A DNA stretch of 6,586 nucleotides from JAFGIT01 sp016929465 [NCBI: Candidatus Coatesbacteria bacterium] (GCA_016929465.1 JAFGIT010000318.1:1-6586); one strand, 5' to 3'. Positions 1-6,320 are shown, counted from the first letter of the stretch. Translations and numbers: made by a program. The notes: generated by a model from the letters alone, not told the origin.

Positions 1-1002
1 ATCCTTCAGCAGCCTCAAGACCCGATCTGCCAGGACTTCAGGCTGACGCGTGGGCACGATGAAGCCCGAATCGCCGTCCACAATCGCCTCCGCGTTGCCG
101 CCAACATCGGTCGCTACCGTCGGCACGCCCGCGGCCATCGACTCGAGCAAGGCGTTCGAGAAGCCTTCCTTATCGGAGCACATGACGACGACGTCCGTGA
201 GTGCGAGCAGATCTGGAATATCACTTCGGTGCCCGGCGAACACCACCCGGCCGGCAATGCCGAGCTCGGCTGCCGTGTTCTCCAATTCATCCCGCAGCTT
301 GCCCTTGCCGAAGATCATGAACCTGGCGTTCGGGATGGTCTTGAGCACGATCGCCGCCATTTCGAGGAAGTCGATGTGGCGTTTCTGCTCGACGAGCCTC
401 GCGAAAACGGATATGACCCGGTCACCATCCTCGATGCCAAGCTCCGCCGCGAGTTCTCGGTTGCAGGGAACGTCCTGGAATGGCTTGAGATCGACACCGT
501 TGTGGATCGTTATAACCTTCTCAGTGGGGATTCGTGTCTTTTCGAGGTAATTCTGCCTGACACCCTCCGAGACCGCGATGATCCGGTCCTTGTATCGCGC
601 GAGCATCCTGTCAACGAATAGCTGATGCAAATTGTCCCACTCGTTCACGTTATGGACATTCGAGATGACGCCCTTGACCCGCGCTAACCTCGCCGCGACG
701 GTCCCCGAAGTGTTGCACCTATACATGTGGGTGTGGACTATATCGATGCGGTTGTCCTTCAGCCAACGGGCGAGCTGCTTGAGGGATAGGGGAGACCACC
801 TCGACCGGAACGGGATGACATCGACCCGGATCCCCGCCTGCTCGAACAGTTCCGCCATCTGCCCGGCCTCACGAATGCACATCACAGAGACTTCCCAGCC
901 CAAATCCTTGAGTCTCGGCAGGATCGTAAGAAGGCGCCGCTCAACGCCGCCGTATGGCAGGTCGGAGACGATTCTGACCACTCTTCCCTTGATATCAGCC
1001 AT
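1..1002 (-). CDS. GT4-family glycosyltransferase, C-terminus cut by window edge
   Basis: A retaining GT-B glycosyltransferase that would move a sugar from a nucleotide-sugar donor to a surface polysaccharide or lipid-linked acceptor at the cytoplasmic membrane. I read 334 codons without a stop from the ATG at 1002 down to base 1; family members usually have about 360-400 residues, so some 30-60 are missing. The N-terminal acceptor domain has the Gly-rich loop (YGGVERR, residues 17-23) and HTHMY at 90-94. The C-terminal donor domain has R202 and K207 (ARLVEQK), GHRSDIPDL at 257-265, and the E-x7-E pair E279/E287 in EGFSNALLESMAAG, followed by VGGNAEAI. The start overlaps the end of the upstream glycosyltransferase by 8 bases (ATGGCTGA) and has only a weak GAGGT 12 bases upstream, so translational coupling is likely. 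Family call is firm; donor and acceptor are unknown. Confidence 0.93.
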   Translation of the reverse strand, partial: MADIKGRVVRIVSDLPYGGVERRLLTILPRLKDLGWEVSVMCIREAGQMAELFEQAGIRVDVIPFRSRWSPLSLKQLARWLKDNRIDIVHTHMYRCNTSGTVAARLARVKGVISNVHNVNEWDNLHQLFVDRMLARYKDRIIAVSEGVRQNYLEKTRIPTEKVITIHNGVDLKPFQDVPCNRELAAELGIEDGDRVISVFARLVEQKRHIDFLEMAAIVLKTIPNARFMIFGKGKLRDELENTAAELGIAGRVVFAGHRSDIPDLLALTDVVVMCSDKEGFSNALLESMAAGVPTVATDVGGNAEAIVDGDSGFIVPTRQPEVLADRVLRLLKD

Positions 1003-2149
1003 CGGCGGAATCTGACCTCGCAGACATCATCGACCTATAGACCTCGAGAGTGTCCCTCGCGAGCCTCTCCTCGGTGAAACGCTCGATGACCTTCTCCCTG
1101 CCGGCCTCTCCCATGCGGGCCCTGAGCTCGGGATCTCTCAGAAGCCGGCCAATCGCAGTAGCAAGCGCGGCGGCATCTGCCGGAGGCACAATCAGTCCAT
1201 CGACCCCGTCGTCGATGATCTCCGCCGCTCCACCTATCAGCGTCGCGACTATTGGGACCCTCATCGCCATCGACTCCTTGATAGTCGCGGAAGAAGCATC
1301 GCAGTCGATCGATGGGAGCACGGAGACATCGGCGGTAGCAAGCACCCTCGGAACATCTTCATGGAAGCCGATGAACCGAATGTTGTCGGATAGATTGAGC
1401 GCCTTGGTCTGAGCCTTGAGGCTTTCTTCCTGGTTGCCCTCTCCGGCGATCAGAAGGACCAGGCCAGGGAACTCCATTATAAGGGAACTCATGGCTTCAA
1501 TAAGGAATTTGTGGCCTTTCTCGCGAGCGAGCCTCGCCGCAACCACTACGACCGGCACATCCTGCTGGATGCCGAAAGCAGCCCTGGCCTCCTCTCGACC
1601 AATTAGGTCTGGATTGAAGCGCTCTACCTTGATGCTGCTGTGAATCGTGGTGACATTCTCGGGATGGATGATGCCGCTCTCGATGAATTTCGAGTATTGC
1701 TGAATCACGCTGTCGCTGACGATGATCAGCCGGTCTATGAGCCTTCTATAGAGCAATTTGTTGTGCAGCGTGAACTGGACAGGAAAAGTGTTGTGTCTCG
1801 TGCGAACGACAGCGGGCCTGGCAGTCTTCGGGCAGAGTGCATCCGCAACGGTGCCCGACCAGGTGTCCTGCGCCCCGTGCGTGTGCAGGATGTCGATCCC
1901 ATTGGCAAGCATGAACCGTTTAAGGGCGCGGACGTCATGGACGAAGTGGAGCGGCCGAAGACCCTTCGAGAAATGCACATCCCCGAAGATTCTCAAGCCC
2001 ACTGCGTCACACTTCTTCAAGAGGACGCTCCCCTTGGGCGCCGCAACAATTGCTTCGACGCCCAAGTCACGGAGGCCTTTACAGAGTGCAAATACTCGGG
2101 CCGCTTGACCGCCCCAGCCGAGGTGGAAATTCGTATGAAGCACTCGCAT
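995..2149 (-). CDS. GT4-family glycosyltransferase
   Basis: A second GT-B, GT4-type glycosyltransferase of 384 residues, full length for the family and cytoplasmic or membrane-associated. The N-terminal domain opens with MRVLHTNFHLGWGGQ (Gly loop 11-15) and has HTHG at 89-92 and TRHNTFP at 117-123. The C-terminal domain has AARLAREKG with R206 and K211, FHEDVPRVLATADV, and ATIKESMAMRVPIVAT, then IGGAAEIIDDG. The usual first Glu of the E-x7-E motif is Asp here (D284, with E292 kept), a conservative change. I chose the ATG at 2149 over an in-frame GTG at 2161 because AAGGCGGTGA (2158-2167) is a near-complete Shine-Dalgarno 8 bases before the ATG and contains that GTG. It lies about 100 bases after tldE, and its last codons overlap the next glycosyltransferase by 8 bases, so the two are made together. 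Probable role: successive sugar additions in a cell-surface glycan. Substrates cannot be read from sequence. Confidence 0.94.
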   Translation of the reverse strand: MRVLHTNFHLGWGGQAARVFALCKGLRDLGVEAIVAAPKGSVLLKKCDAVGLRIFGDVHFSKGLRPLHFVHDVRALKRFMLANGIDILHTHGAQDTWSGTVADALCPKTARPAVVRTRHNTFPVQFTLHNKLLYRRLIDRLIIVSDSVIQQYSKFIESGIIHPENVTTIHSSIKVERFNPDLIGREEARAAFGIQQDVPVVVVAARLAREKGHKFLIEAMSSLIMEFPGLVLLIAGEGNQEESLKAQTKALNLSDNIRFIGFHEDVPRVLATADVSVLPSIDCDASSATIKESMAMRVPIVATLIGGAAEIIDDGVDGLIVPPADAAALATAIGRLLRDPELRARMGEAGREKVIERFTEERLARDTLEVYRSMMSARSDSADG

Positions 2150-2157
2150 AGTCGCGC

Positions 2158-2167
2158 TCACCGCCTT
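2158..2167 (-). promoter_or_regulatory. Shine-Dalgarno site that decides the start of the 2149 gene
   Basis: AAGGCGGTGA matches the extended AAGGAGGTGA sequence at 9 of 10 bases and ends 8 bases before the ATG at 2149. The competing GTG at 2161 lies inside this site and has only AAAGG 2 bases upstream, which is too close. Confidence 0.65.
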
Positions 2168-2234
2168 TCAACCAGGCTGCGGGGCATTGACAAAAAGCCC
2201 AGCGATAGAATCAGTCAGTCTCAGAAGCCTATGA

Positions 2235-2254
2235 CCGATCTCGAAGGAGATCAG
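2235..2254 (-). other. Stem-loop overlapping the tldE stop codon
   Basis: On the minus-strand RNA, CUGAUCUC and GAGAUCGG form an 8-pair stem (one U-G wobble) around the loop CUUC. The tldE stop codon lies in the 5' arm. No U-tract follows, so it is not a standard intrinsic terminator. It could protect the 3' end of a tldD-tldE message or reduce read-through into the glycosyltransferase genes. The remaining spacer to 2149 shows no clear promoter. Confidence 0.4.
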
Positions 2255-3591
2255 AACTGGGTCTTGCCAGAGAAATTGAATCCCCTGATAAGCGCGCCAG
2301 GGACCCTGACACCGAACCACCCGCCCACGAACATCGACTGTTGCGTCAGCCCATCGAGATGGCTGAAGGCATCTATCATGCTCATCGTGAATCGCAGGTT
2401 CTTGACTGCCTTCGTCATCTTGCCGTCCTCGATGAGGAAAGTGCCATCGCGAGTCATTCCCGTGAACACTGCTCGCTTGATATCCAGAAACGGATTGATG
2501 TAGTGAAATCTCGTCACGTAGAGGCCCTTTTTGATCTTCGAGGTCAGGCTATCGAGCGTCTCAGAGCCCGGTTTCATGAACACGTTGATCGGTATCGGTC
2601 CCCAGGTGCTGCCCGGTGGAAGAGCGTGCCCCGTCAAGGGCTTGCCCGCCTTCCTTGCCGTCGCCGTGTCATAGACTACATTCTTCGCAACGCCATTCTC
2701 GATCAATACGACCTTCTGTTTGGGGTAGCCCTCGAAGTCGAACGGCATGGGCATCCCGGATACGTCCAGCCCGTCATCCCACACGGTGAGGCTGTCGCTG
2801 AACACCTTCTGACCCATCTTCTCGCTCATGAAGCTACGGCCTTCCTGCATCGCCAGTGCGCCAAACTCGAGAGCGCAAGTGATCGAGATCAGGTCCGCAA
2901 CTGCATACGGGTGAAGGACCACGTCGTATTTACCAGGCTCAACCTCGATCTGGTTCACGTTGCGGCGGCAGAGGTCCGTCGCCTCCTCGGCGATTGCCTG
3001 GATATTGATATCCGACACGTGGTTCGAACTGGCTGCTGCATAGCCGCACTGCTCGCCCTTCATCACGACCGTCGTGATCTCGGCGGATGTGGTCGGATGA
3101 TACGCCGCGATGCCTTTTGAATTAGCGATCGCGATCTCATTCGACTCCGTCTTGAAGGAGCCCGAAGCGATTATGGAGTCCTTGTCGCAGACCTTGACGA
3201 GTGTCCTGACGGCCTCAGCCCGTTGAGAAGGTGAATAGGCTGCCGTCGCTTGGCAAAATGAGTCGATCTCCTTTACAGGAGAAGGATCAGGCATGCCGAG
3301 GTAATTCGGGTTCTCCTCCTGAAAGTCAGCGATCGTGGAGGCCTTTTTCACTAATTTCTTTAGACTCTCCTCGTCGTTGATTCTGTCGGTAGATGCGACG
3401 CCGATCCGCTTTCCCTTGACTATCCGAATGTTTATATCGGACGCCGTTTGAGAAACATTCTGGTGGATCGTCGAATTTGCAAAGCGAGTCAGGGAGCTTT
3501 GCTTAGTGCTTAGCATCGCATCGGTCTCGTCCCCGTCCGACATGGCGATGACTTTCTGTAAAATCTCGAGAGCTCTCTCCTTCCCGATCAT
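2251..3591 (-). CDS. tldE: TldE/PmbA-type subunit of the TldD/TldE metalloprotease
   Basis: The non-catalytic partner of TldD. In characterised systems TldD and TldE form a heterodimeric cytoplasmic protease acting on unfolded peptides; in E. coli it trims the leader of microcin B17 and affects CcdA stability. The protein has 446 residues, close to the usual PmbA size of about 450. The N-terminal domain (about 1-130) has the family strand pattern with TRFANSTIHQN at 35-45 and DINIRIVKGKRIG at 52-64. The C-terminal domain has the family block PMPFDFEGYPKQKVVLIENG (281-300) and a C-terminal RFTMSMIDAF. The HExxxH motif is absent: the matching strand reads VVLHPYAVADLI (224-235), as expected for TldE. 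The ATG at 3591 overlaps the tldD stop as ATGA, with AAAGGTAGGTG just upstream, so synthesis is coupled to tldD. Confident family and pairing; the local substrate is unknown. Confidence 0.95.
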   Translation of the reverse strand: MIGKERALEILQKVIAMSDGDETDAMLSTKQSSLTRFANSTIHQNVSQTASDINIRIVKGKRIGVASTDRINDEESLKKLVKKASTIADFQEENPNYLGMPDPSPVKEIDSFCQATAAYSPSQRAEAVRTLVKVCDKDSIIASGSFKTESNEIAIANSKGIAAYHPTTSAEITTVVMKGEQCGYAAASSNHVSDINIQAIAEEATDLCRRNVNQIEVEPGKYDVVLHPYAVADLISITCALEFGALAMQEGRSFMSEKMGQKVFSDSLTVWDDGLDVSGMPMPFDFEGYPKQKVVLIENGVAKNVVYDTATARKAGKPLTGHALPPGSTWGPIPINVFMKPGSETLDSLTSKIKKGLYVTRFHYINPFLDIKRAVFTGMTRDGTFLIEDGKMTKAVKNLRFTMSMIDAFSHLDGLTQQSMFVGGWFGVRVPGALIRGFNFSGKTQF

Positions 3592-5030
3592 TTGCTAACA
3601 CCTACCTTTACGTTTCTAAACCTGGAGGGTGCAGTGCCATGAGCGACGTGCGCTGTCTGAGATGGCTCTCCCTTCCCGCAGTTGGGGGTTCCCCAGACGA
3701 TCCAGTGGTTCTTATTGCATATTGCATCGCATGAATTCCAGAACTCAGGCGTGATCCCTGTGTATGCTGGATTCTTGACTATATCGCCCAGCTTCCCGTT
3801 CTTGATCTCCCAACCGATCTCGCATCCAAAGTGGAAATTGAGACGCTTGTCATCGATGCTCCAGCTCTTATTGGTTTCGACGTAGATACCCTCGTCCGTA
3901 TCCTTGATCATATCGTCGAACTCCCAGTCACCCGGCTCGAGGTTCACATTGATCATTCGAATTAGCGGGATATTCCACCAGCCGTCAGCCCGTGAGGTGC
4001 CGTTGCTCTTCTGGCAGAGTTTTATGGCCGTCTCTCTCGATGTTAAGTAACCCACGAAGAGACCTTCCTTGATGATCGGCGTCCGCTGGGCTTTCACGCC
4101 CTCGTCATCGTAGCCGAACGTTCCGAGCCCGCCTGGCGTGGTCGCGTCGGCGTTTATGTTCACGATCTTCGAACCGTACTGGAGCTTGTTAAGCTTATCG
4201 GGAGTCATGAAGCTCGTGCCAGCGTAGCTCGCCTCCATCCCGAAGACCCGGTCCAGCTCAATCGGGTGCCCGCAAGATTCGTGAACCTGAAGCGCCAGCT
4301 GGGAACCACCGATGATCAGCGTCGTGGTCTTCGATGGGCATTCCTTTGCAGTCAGAAGAGCCACAGCCTCCTCCGCGACGCGCGGCGCGTGGCCGACTAA
4401 ATCGAGGTCCTCAACATATTCGTACCCGGCCGTACCGTAGTTGCCACGGAAGCTATTGGGGAAGGACCGCACCTGCATCTGGTCTCCATCTATCGCAGTT
4501 GCGGCGATACCGCCGCCCGACTCGTAGATTACCTGGTCGATGTCGGCGCCGTCACTGCTGATGAAGGTCTTTTCGGTCCTGAAAAAACGCATATTCGTCT
4601 CGGCGATCTTTACGCCCTTATTCGCGCGAAGGATCTTGTCCGCCTCGATGAGTATGGCCAGCTTCCCTTTCAATGGCACGGCAAAGGGATCCTTTTTAAT
4701 CGGTGTCACATACTTGTCCTGGTAGATCTCAGTCTCTGCCAGCACTACATCATCCTTTTTAAGGGTCGAACTCGCCTTGGCGATCTGCACCGCAAGATCA
4801 GCGATGCGCCTCATCTCACCCTCGTTCACTAGCGAACTACTGGCAAAGCCCCACGAACCATTCGCTATGACCCGAATACCGAAGCCCATGGTCTCCCGGG
4901 ATGTTATTGCCTCAACAGTCCCATTTTTGACCTGAATGTTTTCGGTAACGAGGTTAAGCAACCTGATGTCTGCGTAGGACGCGCCGAGCTTAGTCGCGTG
5001 TTCTATCGCGCCTCGCAACCAGTCCTTCAA
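3588..5030 (-). CDS. tldD: TldD-type catalytic subunit of the TldD/TldE metalloprotease
   Basis: The catalytic subunit, 480 residues, matching the usual length of about 480. The N-terminal domain shows GASYADIRL (16-24), VKNGTVEAI (34-42) and MGFGIRVIANGSWGFAS (48-64). The metal site is HESCGH at 250-255 (HExxxH), followed by PIELDRVFGMEASYAGTSF. A conserved C-terminal Cys is C451 in PNCGKGEPSQ; in characterised TldD the two motif His and a C-terminal Cys bind the metal. Two more Cys (C434, C438) lie nearby. The start is TTG at 5030: AAGGAGGT ends 7 bases before it, and MKDWLRGAIEHATKLGASYAD gives the expected N-terminus. It has its own promoter (5087-5115) and a terminator separates it from the genes upstream, so tldD-tldE form an independent operon that may extend into the glycosyltransferase genes. 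The HGTAPSRF ending resembles the TldD forms common outside enterobacteria; that last point is from memory. Confidence 0.96.
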   Translation of the reverse strand: MKDWLRGAIEHATKLGASYADIRLLNLVTENIQVKNGTVEAITSRETMGFGIRVIANGSWGFASSSLVNEGEMRRIADLAVQIAKASSTLKKDDVVLAETEIYQDKYVTPIKKDPFAVPLKGKLAILIEADKILRANKGVKIAETNMRFFRTEKTFISSDGADIDQVIYESGGGIAATAIDGDQMQVRSFPNSFRGNYGTAGYEYVEDLDLVGHAPRVAEEAVALLTAKECPSKTTTLIIGGSQLALQVHESCGHPIELDRVFGMEASYAGTSFMTPDKLNKLQYGSKIVNINADATTPGGLGTFGYDDEGVKAQRTPIIKEGLFVGYLTSRETAIKLCQKSNGTSRADGWWNIPLIRMINVNLEPGDWEFDDMIKDTDEGIYVETNKSWSIDDKRLNFHFGCEIGWEIKNGKLGDIVKNPAYTGITPEFWNSCDAICNKNHWIVWGTPNCGKGEPSQTAHVAHGTAPSRFRNVKVGVSK

Positions 5031-5037
5031 TTGAGAT

Positions 5038-5045
5038 ACCTCCTT
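5038..5045 (-). promoter_or_regulatory. Shine-Dalgarno of tldD, supporting a TTG start
   Basis: A perfect AAGGAGGT lies 7 bases before the TTG at 5030. No ATG or GTG at suitable spacing exists, so this site fixes the rare start codon. Confidence 0.85.
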
Positions 5046-5086
5046 ACGGCACTTTTTACGTTTCCACTGTCATTATTAGGCAATTC

Positions 5087-5115
5087 ATACTACTCACGGC
5101 CCGGTAACCTGTCAA
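5087..5115 (-). promoter_or_regulatory. Sigma-70-type promoter for tldD-tldE
   Basis: The -35 box is TTGACA (5110-5115, 6 of 6), the spacer is exactly 17 bases, and the -10 box is TAGTAT (5087-5092, 4 of 6). Transcription would start near 5080, giving a leader of about 50 bases that ends in the full Shine-Dalgarno. It sits just downstream of the terminator of the preceding unit, which is where a new promoter is expected. Confidence 0.75.
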
Positions 5116-5191
5116 TCAGATTACATATCGACTGCCGGCTATGTCACCCGAACTGATTCCTGGGCAGTGCGCTTTGGAGCGACGACAAGCC

Positions 5192-5227
5192 AAAAAAAAT
5201 GGGGAGGGGTGATGCGGCCCACTCCCC
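5192..5227 (-). terminator. Intrinsic terminator after the small metalloprotein cluster
   Basis: On the minus strand, GGGGAGTGG and CCCCTCCCC form a 9-position GC-rich stem with one T-C mismatch around the loop GCCGCATCA. It is followed by A and then eight T (5192-5199). It lies 68 bases after the stop of the glycine-rich zinc ribbon gene and upstream of the tldD promoter, so it separates the two units. The 5228-5295 stretch between stop and stem holds only short GCAAGC repeats. Confidence 0.88.
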
Positions 5228-5295
5228 AAGAATCCGCTTACCGCAAGCAAGCATGCAAGCGCAATTGAATGTTTGCTGATTTTGCTCTGAGTCTT

Positions 5296-5559
5296 CTATT
5301 GCCTGGTCATAATCGATCCGCATTTTGGGCATTTCACTTGCGTGCAAGGTGTTCCCAATTGGTGGGGAACCGTCTCGCCGCACTGAGGGCAAACGCAGTT
5401 GCCGCCGGGGCCGCCGCCGATTCCGCCGCCACGGCCTCTGCCGCCGCCCATCCCGCGGCCTCCGCCTCCTCCGCGGCCAGCGCCCATGCCACCACCGCCC
5501 ATTCCACGACCTGTGCCCGGACCCTGTCCGGAAGGACCTGTTCCATCTCCTCTAGGCAT
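5296..5559 (-). CDS. Glycine-rich small protein with MPRGDGTGP start and C-terminal zinc ribbon
   Basis: An 87-residue protein in three parts. Residues 1-18 (MPRGDGTGPSGQGPGTGR) are the start shared with DUF5320-type proteins. Residues 19-53 are almost only Gly, Arg, Met and Ala and are probably disordered. Residues 54-87 hold a Cys-rich metal-binding ribbon: C55, CPQC at 57-60, H66, C72 and CPKC at 77-80, ending in MTRQ. Two CPxC knuckles suggest binding of zinc or possibly an Fe-S cluster. No signal peptide or membrane segment. The ATG at 5559 has AAAGGA 7 bases upstream; an overlapping ATG five bases earlier stops after four codons. It is the last gene before the terminator and lies 83 bases after the coiled-coil paralogue. 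Proteins of this type accompany NifX-like genes in anaerobes, but their biochemical role is unknown to me. Real gene with good confidence; function not assigned. Confidence 0.85.
   Translation of the reverse strand: MPRGDGTGPSGQGPGTGRGMGGGGMGAGRGGGGGRGMGGGRGRGGGIGGGPGGNCVCPQCGETVPHQLGTPCTQVKCPKCGSIMTRQ
5534..5559 (-). repeat. Shared gene-start repeat, copy 1
   Basis: The first 26 bases of this gene match the first 26 bases of the gene at 5643-6023 at 24 positions. Both differences fall in third codon positions (Asp codon 5, Gly codon 8). It includes AGAGGAGA a few bases after the ATG. Confidence 0.8.
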
Positions 5560-5642
5560 AATTCATTCCTTTCTCTGTTTTCGCAATGAAGCCAATTCCT
5601 AAGAAGGGGCCAACACGATAGTGATTAGCTCTCCCAAGATGG

Positions 5643-6023
5643 CTATTTCCCCTCGCCTTTCTCCAGCTCATTCATACGGCTTCGAATATCTTTCAAGCTG
5701 TTCTCGAGATACTCTGCCTGGTTCTTGAGCGCCGTCATCTCCTGCTCGGGAGATGGTGCCGCAAAGCCCTGCTGTGGCACGTAGCCGTAGCCCTGCGCAC
5801 CCCATGCAGGCATTCCCATGCCCGCACGCTGCCAGCCCGGCATACCTGTTGCGAAGTACTGGTTTCGCCAGCCGCGTCCCCTTCCGAAGCCGCCACGTGC
5901 GCCCATGCCGCGGCCTCCGTATGGATTCATGTAGCCGGGGCTATTGAATCCAGCGCAAAAACCTGCCGCTCGTCCTGTCATTGGGCCCATTCCGGCTGGC
6001 CCTGTTCCGTCTCCTCTAGGCAT
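5643..6023 (-). CDS. DUF5320-type protein with C-terminal coiled coil
   Basis: A 126-residue protein of unknown function, cytoplasmic by absence of a signal peptide. It begins MPRGDGTGPAGMGPMTGRAAGFC (first 23 residues: key parts MPRGDGTGP, GPMTGR and C23), the hallmark of DUF5320-type proteins. Residues 24-90 are a low-complexity region rich in Gly, Arg, aromatic residues and Met. Residues 93-122 form a short amphipathic coiled coil: M96, L99, A103, L106, L110, I113, M117 and L120 follow a perfect 3-4 spacing, so it probably dimerises. The ATG at 6023 has AAGGAG 7 bases upstream. Genes of this kind are often found with NifX/NifB-type cluster-binding proteins, and one such gene ends at the right edge of this window. 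A weak possible promoter (TAGACA at 6075-6080, 17 bases, TGAGAT at 6052-6057) precedes it, but co-transcription with the FmdB-type gene is equally possible. Confidence 0.9.
   Translation of the reverse strand: MPRGDGTGPAGMGPMTGRAAGFCAGFNSPGYMNPYGGRGMGARGGFGRGRGWRNQYFATGMPGWQRAGMGMPAWGAQGYGYVPQQGFAAPSPEQEMTALKNQAEYLENSLKDIRSRMNELEKGEGK
5998..6023 (-). repeat. Shared gene-start repeat, copy 2
   Basis: Partner of the 26-base repeat at 5534-5559 (24 of 26 identical). Similarity falls off after codon 9 at DNA level, while the protein pattern continues to GPxTGR. Confidence 0.8.
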
Positions 6024-6087
6024 ATCAAAACTCCTTATTAATTAGTTTCATATCTCAAACTCTTTACGTCTGGCTGTCTATAATTCT

Positions 6088-6104
6088 GAAAAGCGCCGCT
6101 TTTC
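6088..6104. other. Short perfect hairpin after the FmdB-type gene
   Basis: GAAAAGC, loop GCC, GCTTTTC: a 7-pair perfect stem lying 13 bases beyond the FmdB-type stop codon. On the minus strand it is followed by AGAATTATAG, without a U-tract beyond the stem itself, so it is a weak terminator or RNA-processing site at best. In the plus direction a T-rich tail (TCTTTTAT) follows, but no plus-strand gene is present. Confidence 0.45.
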
Positions 6105-6117
6105 TCTTTTATGTCCC

Positions 6118-6303
6118 TCATGTAAATGCACCAGGGCTGCAACTCGAAGAGCTGCTCCCGCTCGAGCCGAACATCGACATCAGCCGTTTCGGCGCCTTCG
6201 CATCGCATTTGGGGCAGGAGACACCCTCATTCCCCTCATTGATGCCCTGCAGAACTTCGAACCGTACCTTGCATTCCTGGCATTCGTATTCGTAAATCGG
6301 CAT
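6118..6303 (-). CDS. FmdB-family zinc ribbon protein
   Basis: A 61-residue protein starting MPIYEYECQECKVRFEV, the signature of the FmdB/CxxC-CxxC regulatory zinc ribbon family. The four ligands are C8, C11, C30 and C33 (CQEC and CPKC). The rest is a basic patch (APKRLMSMF) and a Ser-rich tail with one more Cys (C55), a typical FmdB tail. The family was named for a putative regulator of formamide or amide use, but most members have no proven function; zinc binding is expected, the role is not known. The ATG at 6303 has a full Shine-Dalgarno (AAAGGAGGTG) 7 bases upstream. It lies between a NifX-like gene and the two MPRGDGTGP genes, so a role in metal or cluster handling is a guess from context. 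Confidence 0.93.
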   Translation of the reverse strand: MPIYEYECQECKVRFEVLQGINEGNEGVSCPKCDAKAPKRLMSMFGSSGSSSSSCSPGAFT

Positions 6304-6310
6304 TCGGCCA

Positions 6311-6320
6311 CACCTCCTTT
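6311..6320 (-). promoter_or_regulatory. Strong Shine-Dalgarno of the FmdB-type gene
   Basis: AAAGGAGGTG, 7 bases before the ATG at 6303. The match to the ribosomal anti-Shine-Dalgarno is near complete and suggests high translation. Confidence 0.85.

Noticed and set aside
50-1015. Plus-strand frames of 166, 130 and 127 residues
   Set aside because: All are antisense to the GT4 gene, whose motifs are complete on the minus strand.
2149-2161. GTG at 2161 as the start of the first glycosyltransferase
   Set aside because: It lies inside the Shine-Dalgarno of the ATG at 2149, and its own upstream AAAGG is too close.
2176-2203. Bulged hairpin GCTGGGC / GCCCCGCAGC in the tldE-GT spacer
   Set aside because: Only about 7 pairs with an internal bulge, and the T5 run is in the loop rather than after the stem, so it is not a terminator.
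1640-3120. Long plus-strand frames (287 and 259 residues)
   Set aside because: They lie opposite well-supported tldE and glycosyltransferase genes and show no domain. The first also crosses the gene boundary between them.
5144-5392. 82-residue minus-strand reading frame
   Set aside because: It overlaps the zinc ribbon gene in another frame, runs through the terminator stem and T-tract, and has no Shine-Dalgarno or recognisable pattern.
5269-5602. Plus-strand Ala-rich and Pro-rich frames opposite the Gly-rich gene
   Set aside because: They are the antisense reading of GGN-rich codons. They carry no motif, and the minus-strand gene has a good start, ribosome site and Cys pattern.
6052-6080. 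Promoter TAGACA-17-TGAGAT before the DUF5320-type gene
   Set aside because: The -10 match is only 3 of 6, too weak for a separate call; mentioned in the gene entry.
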